Translations under genes and position numbers: made by a program | Notes under the pieces: generated by a model | What the model was told of the DNA's origin: nothing | The model's database searches: none | The model's input: only the letters and a program-made list of their open reading frames with translations | Part shown: one piece after another, positions 42,767 to 52,768 of the stretch | How the letters are laid out: every line of letters starts with the position of its first letter | How positions within the stretch are numbered: position 1 is the stretch's first letter | Source: Dysgonomonas sp. 521 | GTDB taxonomy: Bacteria; Bacteroidota; Bacteroidia; Bacteroidales; Dysgonomonadaceae | Length of the DNA: 64,000 nucleotides | Reading direction: 5' to 3' | Assembly (NCBI RefSeq): GCF_010501055.1 | Contig: NZ_QVMO01000005.1 | Span: 43,936 to 107,935, forward strand

Positions 42767-43778
42767 AGGTTTTATATTTGGAAAGTTTCTGCCTTTTCAC
42801 AAGGGGCATGAAGCAATGATTCGCTTTGCTTTGACGCAGGTTGACTTTTTATCTGTACTTGTTTGTGCCAGCGATAAAGAAAATATACCGGCAGATATAC
42901 GTAAAAGCTGGATTGAGAAAACATTTGCCGATACTTCAACTCTGGATGTAATCGCTTTCGATTATAAAGAATCCGATTTGCCCAACTCCTCCGAATCATC
43001 CCGGAATGTTTCTAAAATATGGGCAGAAATCTTTAAGATATATTTTCCGGATTATGGGACTGTTATCACATCAGAGCCTTATGGGGAGTATGTTGCGGAA
43101 TATATGGGAATAAATCATATCCTTTTCGATATGGAAAGGAATACAGTTCCGGTTACCGCTTCTAAAATACGTTCCGACCTGTTTTCTTATTGGGAATATC
43201 TTCCCGATGCAGTAAAGCCCGATATGGTTATCAAAGTTGTCATCTTAGGAACCGAATCGACAGGCAAAACCGTATTGACCGGGAAACTGGCTAGGCATTA
43301 TAATGCAACAGCCGTTTTCGAAGCAGGCAGGGATATTATACCCGATTCGAACGATTTTTCTATTAACGATTTATATCTGGTAGCTGATGAACACGCCAGA
43401 CGTATAAAGCAATCGGAGACGAAAGAATCTCCATTGATAATAATCGATACGGATATTCATATTACAAAATCATACGGGCGTTTTTCTTTTGATGAAGAGT
43501 TAGTTATAGACCAACATATATATGAAGCCAACAAAGCAGACCTTTATCTCTATTTGGATAATGATATTGAGTTTGTTCAGGATGGAACCCGAATGGATGA
43601 AGAAAGCCGGAACAGGCTCGATGCATCGCACCGTGAAATACTGAGAGAGCATGCTATTCCTTATATTGAAATAGCGGGAGACTGGGATGAACGCTTTGGA
43701 AAAGCGGTAGAGGAAATAGATCGGTTGATAGAAAATAGAAAGACGGATATCGGTAACTGGTTTACTAAAGAAGAATAA
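42759..43778 (+). CDS. nadR: NMN adenylyltransferase / ribosylnicotinamide kinase
   Basis: Bifunctional enzyme of 339 residues. N-terminal adenylyltransferase with FGKFLPFHKGHEAMI (HxGH type) and SASKIRSDL-like end (VTASKIRSD); C-terminal kinase with P-loop GTESTGKT (about 165-172) and FEAGRDII. There is no N-terminal helix-turn-helix, unlike enterobacterial NadR, consistent with regulation by a separate NrtR. Translation coupled to pnuC. Confidence 0.93.
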   Translation: MDRGFIFGKFLPFHKGHEAMIRFALTQVDFLSVLVCASDKENIPADIRKSWIEKTFADTSTLDVIAFDYKESDLPNSSESSRNVSKIWAEIFKIYFPDYGTVITSEPYGEYVAEYMGINHILFDMERNTVPVTASKIRSDLFSYWEYLPDAVKPDMVIKVVILGTESTGKTVLTGKLARHYNATAVFEAGRDIIPDSNDFSINDLYLVADEHARRIKQSETKESPLIIIDTDIHITKSYGRFSFDEELVIDQHIYEANKADLYLYLDNDIEFVQDGTRMDEESRNRLDASHREILREHAIPYIEIAGDWDERFGKAVEEIDRLIENRKTDIGNWFTKEE

Positions 43779-43819
43779 ATTTATCTAATATTAAGTTCCT
43801 TGTATTATTGAAAGAAGGA

Positions 43820-43868
43820 AAGGTAACAAATAAAATGTATAAAAAAGGTGTCACTTTTGTCACTTTTT
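43820..43868 (+). promoter_or_regulatory. Second copy of the TGTCACTTTT direct-repeat block
   Basis: AAGGTAACAAA, then AAAAAAGGTG and two TGTCACTTTT units 9 bp apart, as at 24600-24648. In the 313-bp gap between nadR and prfC; the rest of the gap holds only the prfC promoter. Confidence 0.4.
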
Positions 43869-43975
43869 ATTTATAACGTTCTGTGAATCTTGTTTTTATA
43901 TTATATCTGGTTTGTTACTTTTTTATTTACCTAAACTCTGTAATGCCCTATGTACTTTATTAGCGCATTTTTTAG

Positions 43976-43983
43976 TAATTTTG
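43976..43983 (+). promoter_or_regulatory. -7 promoter element of prfC
   Basis: TAATTTTG, a TAnnTTTG match, giving a 5' UTR of about 100 nt. No leader structure recognised. Confidence 0.45.
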
Positions 43984-44091
43984 CAGCCTGAGGTCACAGA
44001 CCTATTTGTTATTTTCGTAAGTATAACAGCTATAGTCTGTTATAACAAAACATCGTTACATTAAATACTTTCTGTTACTTATTATAGATCA

Positions 44092-45672
44092 ATGAGCGAA
44101 TTAGAAAAAGAAATACATAAGAGGCGTACATTTGCCATCATCAGCCACCCCGATGCGGGTAAGACAACCCTGACAGAGAAATTGTTGTTATTTGGTGGAG
44201 CGATCCATGTTGCAGGAGCAGTAAAGTCAAATAAGATAAAGAAAACAGCTACATCGGACTGGATGGAGATAGAGAAACAACGTGGTATCTCTGTTGCTAC
44301 ATCCGTGATGGGCTTCGAATACGACGGCTATAAAATAAATATTCTGGATACCCCCGGTCACCAGGATTTTGCCGAGGATACCTATCGTACCCTTACAGCC
44401 GTAGATAGCGTTATTATCGTTGTCGATTCGGCAAAAGGAGTTGAGGCTCAGACGCGCAAGTTGATGGAAGTATGCCGTATGCGCCATACTCCCGTAATGA
44501 TTTTTGTCAACAAGATGGACAGGGAGGGTAGAGACCCATTTGAATTGCTTGATGAACTCGAAGCAGAACTGCAAATCAATGTCCGCCCTTTGAGCTGGCC
44601 TATCGACAGCGGGCAACGCTTCAAAGGCGTTTATAATATATATCAGGAGAAACTGGACTTATACACACCCAGCAAGCAGACTGTGACAGAATCTATCGGG
44701 TTCAAGGACATTAATCATCCTGACCTTGAAAAGCATATTGGTGCGCCGCTTGCCGCCAAGCTGAGAGAAGATATAGAATTGATAGACGGAGTTTATTCCG
44801 ATCTGGATATGAATACCTATCTGAAAGGACAGGTTGCACCCGTATTTTTTGGTTCAGCGCTGAATAATTTCGGGGTAAAGGAACTACTTGACTGCTTCGT
44901 TAAAATAGCGCCATTCCCACGTCCTGTGGAGGCGATTGAGCGGGTTGTAAAACCGGAAGAAGAAGCATTTACGGGCTTTATCTTCAAGATACACGCTAAT
45001 ATGGATCCAAACCACCGTTCATGTATTGCCTTTGTGAAGATATGCTCGGGCAAGTTTGAACGGAATGTGAACTATAAACATATGCGGCTAAATCGTTTTA
45101 TGAAGTTCTCTTCTCCTACAGCCTTTATGGCCCAGAAGAAAGAGACAGTGGATGAGGCTTTTGCCGGGGATATTGTCGGGCTTCCCGATACGGGGAACTT
45201 TAAGATTGGCGATACGCTTACCTCTGGCGAGGATTTGCACTTCAAGGGATTACCTAGCTTCTCGCCTGAGATGTTCAAATATATTGAGAATGCCGACCCT
45301 ATGAAAGCCAAGCAGCTTCAGAAAGGTATCGACCAGCTGATGGACGAAGGGGTTGCACAGCTGTTTACCAACCAGTTTAACGGCCGCAAGATTATCGGTA
45401 CAGTTGGGCAGTTACAGTTTGAAGTAATCCAATACCGCTTGCTGCACGAATATGGGGCGCAATGCCGATGGGAGAATATCAACCTGTTTAAAGCATGCTG
45501 GATAGAAAGCGATAATGCCGAACAGCTTGCGGACTTTAAGAAGCGTAAAGCCCAATATATGGCATTGGATAAGGAAGGGCGCGATGTATTTCTGGCTGAC
45601 TCCAATTATGTGCTGACTATGGCTCAACAGGACTTTAAGGATATTAAATTCCATTTTACCTCAGAATTCTGA
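44092..45672 (+). CDS. prfC: Peptide chain release factor 3
   Basis: Translational GTPase of 526 residues that recycles RF1/RF2 after termination. G1 [10 protein letters not shown]3 DTPGHQDF, G4 NKMDRE; C-terminal RF3 domain. Start ATG in ATCAATGAGCG. The kinase gene follows after one base. Confidence 0.96.
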   Translation: MSELEKEIHKRRTFAIISHPDAGKTTLTEKLLLFGGAIHVAGAVKSNKIKKTATSDWMEIEKQRGISVATSVMGFEYDGYKINILDTPGHQDFAEDTYRTLTAVDSVIIVVDSAKGVEAQTRKLMEVCRMRHTPVMIFVNKMDREGRDPFELLDELEAELQINVRPLSWPIDSGQRFKGVYNIYQEKLDLYTPSKQTVTESIGFKDINHPDLEKHIGAPLAAKLREDIELIDGVYSDLDMNTYLKGQVAPVFFGSALNNFGVKELLDCFVKIAPFPRPVEAIERVVKPEEEAFTGFIFKIHANMDPNHRSCIAFVKICSGKFERNVNYKHMRLNRFMKFSSPTAFMAQKKETVDEAFAGDIVGLPDTGNFKIGDTLTSGEDLHFKGLPSFSPEMFKYIENADPMKAKQLQKGIDQLMDEGVAQLFTNQFNGRKIIGTVGQLQFEVIQYRLLHEYGAQCRWENINLFKACWIESDNAEQLADFKKRKAQYMALDKEGRDVFLADSNYVLTMAQQDFKDIKFHFTSEF

Positions 45673-45673
45673 T

Positions 45674-46435
45674 ATGGTGAATATTGTTATTAACCCGAAA
45701 TATAAGCAGTTAGAAGACTTTGTAAGGAATCTTCCGGATACTTTCGATCACACGGGGGAGACTGTATATGACGGGCGTAATACGATAAAGGTGTTTGATA
45801 TACAGGGTCTTGAAGTGAATGTTAAGTCCTTTAAGAAACCTAATATCATTAATCAGGTAGTATATGCTACTTTCAGGCAGTCCAAAGCAAGGCGTTCTTT
45901 TGAGTATGCGTTGAGGCTGGAGGAGAAGGGCTTCCGTACGCCGGCACCTATCGCGTATATTGAACAGGGCAAAGCCGGCTTATTTAAGAATAGCTTTTAT
46001 ATCTCTATAAATGAACATATCGATGGAGAGCTGCGCGAATTGAAGACGGGGACATTCGTAGATAATGAAGAACTATTGAGGCAGTTTGCTCATTATACAG
46101 CTCACTTGCATGAGGCGCAGGTCTTACACTTGGATTATTCATCAGGGAATATCCTATATAAGATAGTAGAGGGTAAATATATCTTTTATCTGGTAGACCT
46201 TAATCGTATGGAATTTGATAAACCTATAAGCATGGATACGGCTTGTTTCAATTTCAGGCGATTGTGGGGCAGCGATGAAATGATTCGTCTCTTTGTACAG
46301 CAATATGCTGAATCAAGGAACTTTGATGTGGCATCCTGCCTGAGCAGGACTTTCTATTACAGGAAGAGATTTTGGAGTAATTTTAAGCGGAAACATCCCG
46401 GGGCTTCTCCTTACGAAGCGAACGGGGTCTTATAA
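45674..46435 (+). CDS. Kdo/InaA-type lipopolysaccharide kinase family protein
   Basis: Protein-kinase-like fold, 253 residues. Catalytic HLDYSSGNIL (about 155-164, matching HxDxxxxN) and metal-binding LVDLNRM; the N-terminal lysine is probably in NVKSFKK. Resembles Kdo kinase or InaA-type LPS core kinases. Directly follows prfC. Likely modifies lipid A core sugars in the cytoplasm. Confidence 0.82.
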   Translation: MVNIVINPKYKQLEDFVRNLPDTFDHTGETVYDGRNTIKVFDIQGLEVNVKSFKKPNIINQVVYATFRQSKARRSFEYALRLEEKGFRTPAPIAYIEQGKAGLFKNSFYISINEHIDGELRELKTGTFVDNEELLRQFAHYTAHLHEAQVLHLDYSSGNILYKIVEGKYIFYLVDLNRMEFDKPISMDTACFNFRRLWGSDEMIRLFVQQYAESRNFDVASCLSRTFYYRKRFWSNFKRKHPGASPYEANGVL

Positions 46436-46454
46436 TATTGCATTACACTTTACC

Positions 46455-46745
46455 CTATTTTATAGTAAAGTCTTCATTGTGTATCATTCTATATCTTTTA
46501 TCCGGGATAGGGGCAGTATTTGTATTCGAGAATATCTGGTTTTGTATATCAGCTTCTACTTCTCCGCTCAATTCAGTATCTACAGGTATAAATAGCAATA
46601 AGCCGGAATAAAACTCCGTACTTTCTATTTCTATATCAAATGCGGATACATTGGTTATTTGAGATTCGTTATTTACCTCAACCACACTGTTCCTCAAATA
46701 AATATCGGGATATATGAAAGTATAATGAGAATAATAACGCTTCAT
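46455..46745 (-). CDS. Small conserved protein at the end of the ileS operon
   Basis: I choose the ATG of MKRYYSHYTFIYPD at 46743-46745 (96 residues); the frame extends two codons more. All-beta looking, with IYLRNSVVEVNNE and FYSGLLLFIPVD. It follows the DUF4296 gene with a few bp between, an order seen in Bacteroides relatives. Function unknown. Confidence 0.7.
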   Translation of the reverse strand: MKRYYSHYTFIYPDIYLRNSVVEVNNESQITNVSAFDIEIESTEFYSGLLLFIPVDTELSGEVEADIQNQIFSNTNTAPIPDKRYRMIHNEDFTIK

Positions 46746-46752
46746 CGGCATA

Positions 46753-47700
46753 TCATTTTGATGGGGGCGTATTCTTTCTTAATGGGCTTTTTTCAGCTTT
46801 CTCTTTAGATATTACAGGCATTTCCATGCCCGAATCTTTATCCTTGACTGTTTTTACTTCATCTTTCGGTTGCTCTTTCTTAGCCTCTTCCGTGTTGGAT
46901 GGAGTACTGGTAGCCGGTTTCTTTACAGCATCGGACGTTGTCTTTGTTCTATTTGGCGAATCTGCTCCTCGAGGCGAAACTGCTAGCGAATCTATGTAAC
47001 TGATATTGTAAATCAGAACGTTGGAAGATATGTTATTTATATCGTCCTTAAGATGGATATAGCCGGAGATACTCTTCAGCAGGCTATCAGGTAATGATGG
47101 CTTAGAGAAAGAATAATGAGTGTTTCTTTCAACCGGCATTTTCCTCCTGACGAGCGTATCTTTATAATTGAAATAGATGGATGCTTCCGCCTTTTGCTGT
47201 GCGCTTAACCCCTGAACATCAAATTTGAGATGGAAAAAGGATATATTCTTTATGCTTTTGATCTTCAGTGAATCTATATTGAAGGAAAGGGTAGGGGTAT
47301 ACTCGTTCAGGTAATAAAATCCGGGTATAATCTGGTTAGTCTGTCGCCTGTTAGTTCCTGTCGCTGTTCTCGAGCGCATCAACGATTCGTTTCTTGATTT
47401 CAGCCGTGCAGCCACTGTATCATTTATCGCACTATAATACCGTATATTATCGGAATACCAAAGGAGAGATGAGTCTAATTCAGCCTGCGTTATTTTATGC
47501 TTACGGAGTACTCCTGCAACCAATGCGTCTTTCATTTCATCCGATTTGAATTGCGGATCGTTCACGTATATAGATTGGGTAAGCCTTATATCATACAATA
47601 CTTCTGTCATTTTCTGAGGTGAAACCACATCGCCGGGCCTTCTGTTGCAAGAGCTTAACAGAAAGACAGCGAGTATGATATAGATGACAGAGCGTTGCAT
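46753..47700 (-). CDS. DUF4296 lipoprotein
   Basis: Protein of 315 residues; signal peptide with lipobox LLSSC. DUF4296 part at about 27-125 (MTEVLYDIRLTQSIYVNDP). The C-terminal 70 residues are low-complexity, rich in Lys, Thr, Ser, Pro and Glu (after 245). Sits directly behind lspA (2-bp gap), whose product would process this lipoprotein. Confidence 0.85.
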   Translation of the reverse strand: MQRSVIYIILAVFLLSSCNRRPGDVVSPQKMTEVLYDIRLTQSIYVNDPQFKSDEMKDALVAGVLRKHKITQAELDSSLLWYSDNIRYYSAINDTVAARLKSRNESLMRSRTATGTNRRQTNQIIPGFYYLNEYTPTLSFNIDSLKIKSIKNISFFHLKFDVQGLSAQQKAEASIYFNYKDTLVRRKMPVERNTHYSFSKPSLPDSLLKSISGYIHLKDDINNISSNVLIYNISYIDSLAVSPRGADSPNRTKTTSDAVKKPATSTPSNTEEAKKEQPKDEVKTVKDKDSGMEMPVISKEKAEKSPLRKNTPPSK

Positions 47701-47702
47701 AT

Positions 47703-48329
47703 TCAGGCTTTATCTTTTTTTTCCAAAGATAGTGCTAATGTCTTACGATAAAAAATAAGAAGGATAAAAATACCTACAGTAATTGCAGAATCGGCTATAT
47801 TGAATATAGCGCTGAAGAATACAAATGGCTGCCCGCCCCAACTTGGTACCCAGGACGGAAATGTACCTTCGATCAAAGGAAAGTACAGCATGTCTACTAC
47901 CTTACCGTGCAGCCAGCTTGAATAACCTTCGCCAAGAGGTACCAGTGATGCCACATTCCCCGGATAACTGGCGGAGAATATCTCGCCATATAATACACTG
48001 TCGATGATGTTTCCGAACGCACCTGCCAGTATAAGCGATATGCAAACGATATAACCTGTTTTATAGCCTGTTTTAACCAGTTTGTACAGGTAATATCCTA
48101 TAAATACTATGGCTACAATACGGAATATGGAAAGAAACATTTTGCCTATAACCTCCATTCCAAAGGCCATTCCGTTATTTTCTACAAAGTAGATTTTAAA
48201 CCAACTGGTTATTTCAATAGATTCATATAAAGACATATTGGTTTTTACCCAAATCTTTGATGCCTGGTCTATTACTAATACCAATACTATAACGAGTATG
48301 GCTACCAGCCCTGTACTTTTTTTCTCCAT
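47703..48329 (-). CDS. lspA: Lipoprotein signal peptidase (signal peptidase II)
   Basis: Integral membrane aspartic protease of 208 residues. First helix VLVLVIDQASKIWVKTN (VxDQxxK), ENNGMAFGM, AGAFGNIIDSV (catalytic Asp) and FNIADSAITVG (second catalytic Asp). Longer than usual by an insertion between the two catalytic regions, common in Bacteroidetes. Cleaves lipoprotein signal peptides after diacylglyceryl transfer. Confidence 0.95.
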   Translation of the reverse strand: MEKKSTGLVAILVIVLVLVIDQASKIWVKTNMSLYESIEITSWFKIYFVENNGMAFGMEVIGKMFLSIFRIVAIVFIGYYLYKLVKTGYKTGYIVCISLILAGAFGNIIDSVLYGEIFSASYPGNVASLVPLGEGYSSWLHGKVVDMLYFPLIEGTFPSWVPSWGGQPFVFFSAIFNIADSAITVGIFILLIFYRKTLALSLEKKDKA

Positions 48330-48356
48330 ATTCCAGCTGATTCCCGTAAAGAAAGT

Positions 48357-48394
48357 GAAGAAAAAACACGGGTAATAAAGCCTGTTTTTTCTTC
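48357..48394 (-). terminator. Hairpin between dksA-like gene and lspA
   Basis: Twelve-bp perfect stem GAAGAAAAAACA/TGTTTTTTCTTC (48357-48368 with 48383-48394). T-rich on the minus strand, so it may weaken read-through from dksA into lspA. Confidence 0.55.
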
Positions 48395-48429
48395 CTTCCT
48401 CTTACTGTTTTCCTTTGTTTTATTATTTA

Positions 48430-48810
48430 TTATTTTACTCCGCTGTTCTTGGCCTCGATACTTAGTGTGGCATGAGGTACGGCGCGTAAGCGTTCTTTCG
48501 GTATCAGTTTACCTGTTTCGCGGCAAATACCGTATGTTTTGTTTTCGATACGAATAAGAGCCGATTGCAGATTCTGTATAAACTTCATCTGGCGTTGAGC
48601 CAAACGACCGGCCTCTTCTTTCGATAGAGTGGATGCGCCTTCTTCCAGGACTTTGAATGTCGGGGAAGTATCAGTTACATCATTTCCGTCGGCATTTGTT
48701 ATAGCCGCTCTCAACTCTTCATATTCTTTTTTAGCTTTGTTTAGCTTGTCAAGAATTATATCACGGAATTCATTTAATTCCTCATCAGAATATCTTGTTT
48801 TTTCTGCCAT
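48430..48810 (-). CDS. TraR/DksA-type protein with degenerate zinc finger
   Basis: Protein of 126 residues: N-terminal coiled coil (FRDIILDKLNKAKKEYEELR), acidic tip region with NDVTDTSPTFK, and a C-terminal finger reading YGICRETGKLIPKERLRAVP. Only one of the four usual cysteines remains, a common state in Bacteroidetes members. Likely binds RNA polymerase secondary channel. Between ileS and lspA, an arrangement conserved in the phylum. Confidence 0.88.
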   Translation of the reverse strand: MAEKTRYSDEELNEFRDIILDKLNKAKKEYEELRAAITNADGNDVTDTSPTFKVLEEGASTLSKEEAGRLAQRQMKFIQNLQSALIRIENKTYGICRETGKLIPKERLRAVPHATLSIEAKNSGVK

Positions 48811-48866
48811 AACCGTTAGTTTTACTATTGTTCCTGTTTTAATTTATTTAAAGATAATACTTTTTG

Positions 48867-51800
48867 TCAGACTTTCTCTACAGATATCTGTAAAATATAG
48901 TCGTCCATATCAACATTTTGTCCGTTTACCTCGCCTGATAATTCTATTTTGTCGGCAAGTACCTGAGACGCAATGTAGTCGTTGTATTCAGAAATAGTGT
49001 CTCTTATCTGCTCCCTGTCAGATATTATTATGTTTATCCTGTCTGTTATCTCAAATCCGCTTGATTTACGGATATTTTGTATACGGTTTACCAGTTCGCG
49101 GGCAATACCTTCCTTGCGCAGGTCGTCTGTTATTGTCACATCCAGCGCAACTGTCAGTTTACCTGCATTGGCTACAAGCCATCCCGGTATGTCTTCTGAT
49201 ATGATTTCCACATCGGCCAGTTCGATAGTTGCAGGTTGTCCGTCTATATCGAATGTATGACTACCATCCTTCTCGAACGCGGCGATAGCTTCCTGATTCA
49301 TTGCCTGTACCTCTGCTGCAAGTTGTTTCATTATCTTGCCATAACGTGGCCCAAGTTTTTTGAAGTCCGGCTTTACCTTCTTTACAAGGATGCCCATTGC
49401 ATTATCCACATACTTGAGTTCCTTTACATTTACCTCATTCAGTATGAGTTCGCGTACAGCATCTATATCTTTGCCTTGTTGCTCATTCAATACAGGTATC
49501 ATGATCTGCATCAGTGGCTGGCGTACTTTGATATTTGTCTTGCGGCGCAATGCCAGAACGGCTGAGGATATATCCTGCGCTATCTGCATACGCTCTTCCA
49601 GATTCTTGTCCACAACGGATGCGTTATAAACAGGGAACTCAGACAAATGGACTGAATCCGCTTTTTCGCGCCCTGTTACAACAATCAGGTCGCAGAAAAG
49701 TTTATCTGCATAGAACGGAGAAATAGGTGCCATTAGTTTGGCTATAGTCTCCAGGCAAGTATATAGAGTCTGGTATGCAGACAGTTTGTCCTTTGTCATC
49801 TCTCCACCCCAGAAACGTTTTCTGTTGAGGCGAACATACCAGTTGCTCAGATTGTCGTTTACAAAGTCGGATATTGCACGACCTGCTTTTGTAGGTTCGT
49901 ATGTATTGTAATACTCGTCCACGTCTTTTACAAGCGTATTGAGCAGGGATATAATCCAGCGGTCTATCTCAGGCCTTTCCGAAACAGGGATTAAATCTTC
50001 TGAGAATGAGAAGTTATCCACATTTGCATACAAGGCAAAGAATGAATAAGTATTATACAACGTACCGAAGAACTTACGGCGTACTTCTTCAACCCCTTCT
50101 ATATCGAATTTCAGGTTATCCCAAGGCGAAGCGTTGGTTATCATATACCAGCGCAACGGGTCGGAGCCATATTTTTCTATTGTTTCGAATGGATTTACCA
50201 CATTGCCCTTGCTCTTCGACATCTTGTTGCCGTTCTTGTCCAGTACAAGCCCGTTGGAAACAACGTTCTTGAAGGAGATACTGTCTTTGAACATAGTAGA
50301 TATGGCATGTAGTGTAAAGAACCATCCGCGGGTCTGGTCTACTCCTTCGGCGATGAAGTCGGCAGGATATACCTTATTGAACTCTTCTTCGCTGATATTT
50401 GGGTAAAATACCTGGGCAAAAGGCATTGCCCCTGAGTCGAACCATACATCTATCAGATCTTTTTCGCGCATCATCGGTTGTCCCGAATCCGAAACAAGTA
50501 TTATATCATCTACATACGGGCGGTGTAGGTCTATCTTTTCATAGTTAGCCTTATCCAGATTGCCTATTTCGAACCCTTCCCAAGGGATTTCTTTCATTAC
50601 GCCGGCATCCACAGCCTTTTGCATTTCTGCATAAAGCTCTTTCATCGAACCGATGCATTTCTCTTCCTTACCGTCTTCTGTCCGCCAGATAGGAAGTGGT
50701 GTACCCCAGTAGCGGCTGCGGCTGAGGTTCCAGTCCTGCAGGTTTTCGAGCCATTTGCCAAAACGTCCTGTACCAGTCGATTCCGGTTTCCAGTTGATAG
50801 TCTTGTTCAGTTCCATCATACGCTCGCGGCTGGCTGTGGTCTTTATAAACCAGCTATCCAGCGGATAGTAAAGTACCGGTTTATCTGTACGCCAACAGTG
50901 CGGGTAGTTGTGGACATGACGTTCTATCTTGAATGCCCTGTTTTGTTGTTTCAGCATTACGCTCAGGTCGATATCCAGAGAAGAAGTGGCCTCCCCAACC
51001 CCTCCGGAGGAGGGGCTAACTCCCTCTACGGGGGAGTCAGAGGGGGCGTAATCGTCTTTTACATAACGGCCTGCAAATTCCTTATATAAATCAATATTAA
51101 CGTTATTCTTTACAAACTCAGGATCTAAATCTTCTATTTTGAAATATTTACCTGTAAGGTCTACCATCGGACGCTGATTTTCGTCTTTGTCCAACAGCAG
51201 TAATGCGGGTATATTATTAGCTTTGGCAACTTTGGCGTCATCCGCACCAAAAGTAGGGGCTATATGTACGATTCCTGTACCATCTTCTGTGGTAACAAAA
51301 TCTCCAACCACAACTTTGAACGCACCTTCTCCCGGATTGACCCACGGTATAAGCTGCTCATATTCCATGCCTGCAAGTTCCTTGCCTTTCCATTCGCCGA
51401 CTATATGGTAAGGTATCAGTTTATCCCCTTGTTTATAATCTTCGAGGGCTATGTCTTTTGCCTTTTCATTGAACATGCTAAAGACAAGTGATTTAGCCAT
51501 TACCGTAGTTGTCTTATTTCCTGTATATGGGTTGTAAGACTGTACAGCTACGTAGGTGATTTCAGGGCCGACAGCCAACGCTGTGTTAGACGGTAATGTC
51601 CAGGGGGTAGTTGTCCATGCTAGGAAGAATGCTTCGCCAAACTGTGACATTTCAGCCTTCGGATTCTTTATTTTGAATTGCGCCACACAGGTCGTATCTT
51701 TTACATCACGGTATGCACCCGGCATATTCAGCTCGTGTGTACTCAGGCCTGTTCCGGCAGCAGGAGAGTATGGCTGTATGGTATAACCCTTATATAGATA

Positions 51801-52316
51801 CCCCTTCTTATACAGCTCTTTCAGTAAGAACCAAAGTGTTTCTATATAGCGGTTATCATAAGTGATATAAGGGTCGTTCATATCTACCCAGTATCCCATA
51901 ATTCGGGTCAGGTTTTCCCATTCTCCCGTATATTTCATTACCTCCTTGCGGCAGGCATCGTTATATTCTTCTACAGTTATTTTTTTGCCTATATCTTCTT
52001 TGGTTATACCCAGTTTCTTTTCCACAGCAAGTTCTACGGGTAGCCCGTGGGTATCCCATCCTGCTTTGCGGTTTACAAGATAACCTTTCATGGTCTTGTA
52101 GCGGCAGAAAATATCTTTAACCGATCTAGCCATTACATGGTGAATACCGGGCATGCCGTTAGCTGACGGAGGTCCTTCGTAAAATACAAAAGACGGAGCT
52201 CCGGCACGTATTTCCAAACTCTTCTGGAATATGCCTTCCTTATCCCACTTTTCCAATATCTCCTTATTGATATCGGACAAGTTAAACCGATTATACTCTG
52301 AAAATTGTTTACTCAT
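48867..52316 (-). CDS. ileS: Isoleucyl-tRNA synthetase (eukaryote-like type)
   Basis: Class Ia synthetase of 1149 residues that charges tRNA-Ile. HIGH-type motif GIHHVMAR (about 57-64), editing domain with TEDGTGIVHIAPTFG, KMSKS motif NKMSKSKGNVVNP, DALR-type anticodon-binding C-terminus. Odd: about residues 423-442 (SPVEGVSPSSGGVGEATSS) are low-complexity and are encoded by a palindromic repeat inserted in frame (see 50987-51047). First gene of the operon with dksA and lspA. Confidence 0.95.
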   Translation of the reverse strand: MSKQFSEYNRFNLSDINKEILEKWDKEGIFQKSLEIRAGAPSFVFYEGPPSANGMPGIHHVMARSVKDIFCRYKTMKGYLVNRKAGWDTHGLPVELAVEKKLGITKEDIGKKITVEEYNDACRKEVMKYTGEWENLTRIMGYWVDMNDPYITYDNRYIETLWFLLKELYKKGYLYKGYTIQPYSPAAGTGLSTHELNMPGAYRDVKDTTCVAQFKIKNPKAEMSQFGEAFFLAWTTTPWTLPSNTALAVGPEITYVAVQSYNPYTGNKTTTVMAKSLVFSMFNEKAKDIALEDYKQGDKLIPYHIVGEWKGKELAGMEYEQLIPWVNPGEGAFKVVVGDFVTTEDGTGIVHIAPTFGADDAKVAKANNIPALLLLDKDENQRPMVDLTGKYFKIEDLDPEFVKNNVNIDLYKEFAGRYVKDDYAPSDSPVEGVSPSSGGVGEATSSLDIDLSVMLKQQNRAFKIERHVHNYPHCWRTDKPVLYYPLDSWFIKTTASRERMMELNKTINWKPESTGTGRFGKWLENLQDWNLSRSRYWGTPLPIWRTEDGKEEKCIGSMKELYAEMQKAVDAGVMKEIPWEGFEIGNLDKANYEKIDLHRPYVDDIILVSDSGQPMMREKDLIDVWFDSGAMPFAQVFYPNISEEEFNKVYPADFIAEGVDQTRGWFFTLHAISTMFKDSISFKNVVSNGLVLDKNGNKMSKSKGNVVNPFETIEKYGSDPLRWYMITNASPWDNLKFDIEGVEEVRRKFFGTLYNTYSFFALYANVDNFSFSEDLIPVSERPEIDRWIISLLNTLVKDVDEYYNTYEPTKAGRAISDFVNDNLSNWYVRLNRKRFWGGEMTKDKLSAYQTLYTCLETIAKLMAPISPFYADKLFCDLIVVTGREKADSVHLSEFPVYNASVVDKNLEERMQIAQDISSAVLALRRKTNIKVRQPLMQIMIPVLNEQQGKDIDAVRELILNEVNVKELKYVDNAMGILVKKVKPDFKKLGPRYGKIMKQLAAEVQAMNQEAIAAFEKDGSHTFDIDGQPATIELADVEIISEDIPGWLVANAGKLTVALDVTITDDLRKEGIARELVNRIQNIRKSSGFEITDRINIIISDREQIRDTISEYNDYIASQVLADKIELSGEVNGQNVDMDDYILQISVEKV
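50987..51047 (-). repeat. Palindromic repeat inserted in frame in ileS
   Basis: About 60 bp with inverted runs CCCCTCCGGAGGAGGGG (50999-51015) and CTCCCTCTACGGGGGAG (51020-51036), like the intergenic repeats at 42056-42120 and in 54895-55060. Keeps the reading frame and adds about 20 residues of Ser, Gly, Pro, Val, Glu. Confidence 0.75.
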
Positions 52317-52349
52317 AATGTGTAAAATATACTGCTAAAAAATTGAGGA

Positions 52350-52357
52350 CAAAGATA
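52350..52357 (-). promoter_or_regulatory. -7 promoter element of ileS
   Basis: TATCTTTG on the minus strand, 34 bp before the ileS start codon. No T-box-like leader fits in this short UTR. Confidence 0.6.
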
Positions 52358-52581
52358 GTGAAAAATTCAATAAGGTATATCGTCAGCCTTTCTGTTAGTT
52401 ATTAATAATGCGAAAAAGATACATTTTTCAGTTAACTGCTACCTTTTAGCTGCAAATAGTATTTTCTTTGTGTCTCTGCGAGAAGCGATTGTTTAAAAGT
52501 GACAACCAACGGTCACAGGTGTGAAGTGTATATAAAGGTGCATAGTATATGAGAAAAAGTTTATTGCTAACCATGGCTTTT

Positions 52582-52765
52582 AGAAACTGTTTAAATTTTA
52601 TTCGTTCCAATTTTTAGAGATGTTTTAGAGATGTTTTTTTACATACGCTTCGCTCCTGTGACCGTTGGTTGAGTTGAGAGAAAGGAAAAAACAGCCGAAA
52701 ACAGACTAAAAATGAACGAAGAAAAAGGCATAATAAAATATTCGTATAAAATTTAAACAGTTTCT
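52582..52765. repeat. Inverted-repeat element, family R1 (copy c)
   Basis: Starts AGAAACTGTTTAAATTTTAT, ends AAACAGTTTCT; inner part as copy a. Directly adjoins R3a at 52769. Confidence 0.85.
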
Positions 52766-52768
52766 CTT

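Noticed and set aside
52317..52380. T-box leader for ileS
   Set aside because: The promoter is 34 bp from the start codon; no specifier-loop structure can fit and T-boxes are not expected in this phylum.
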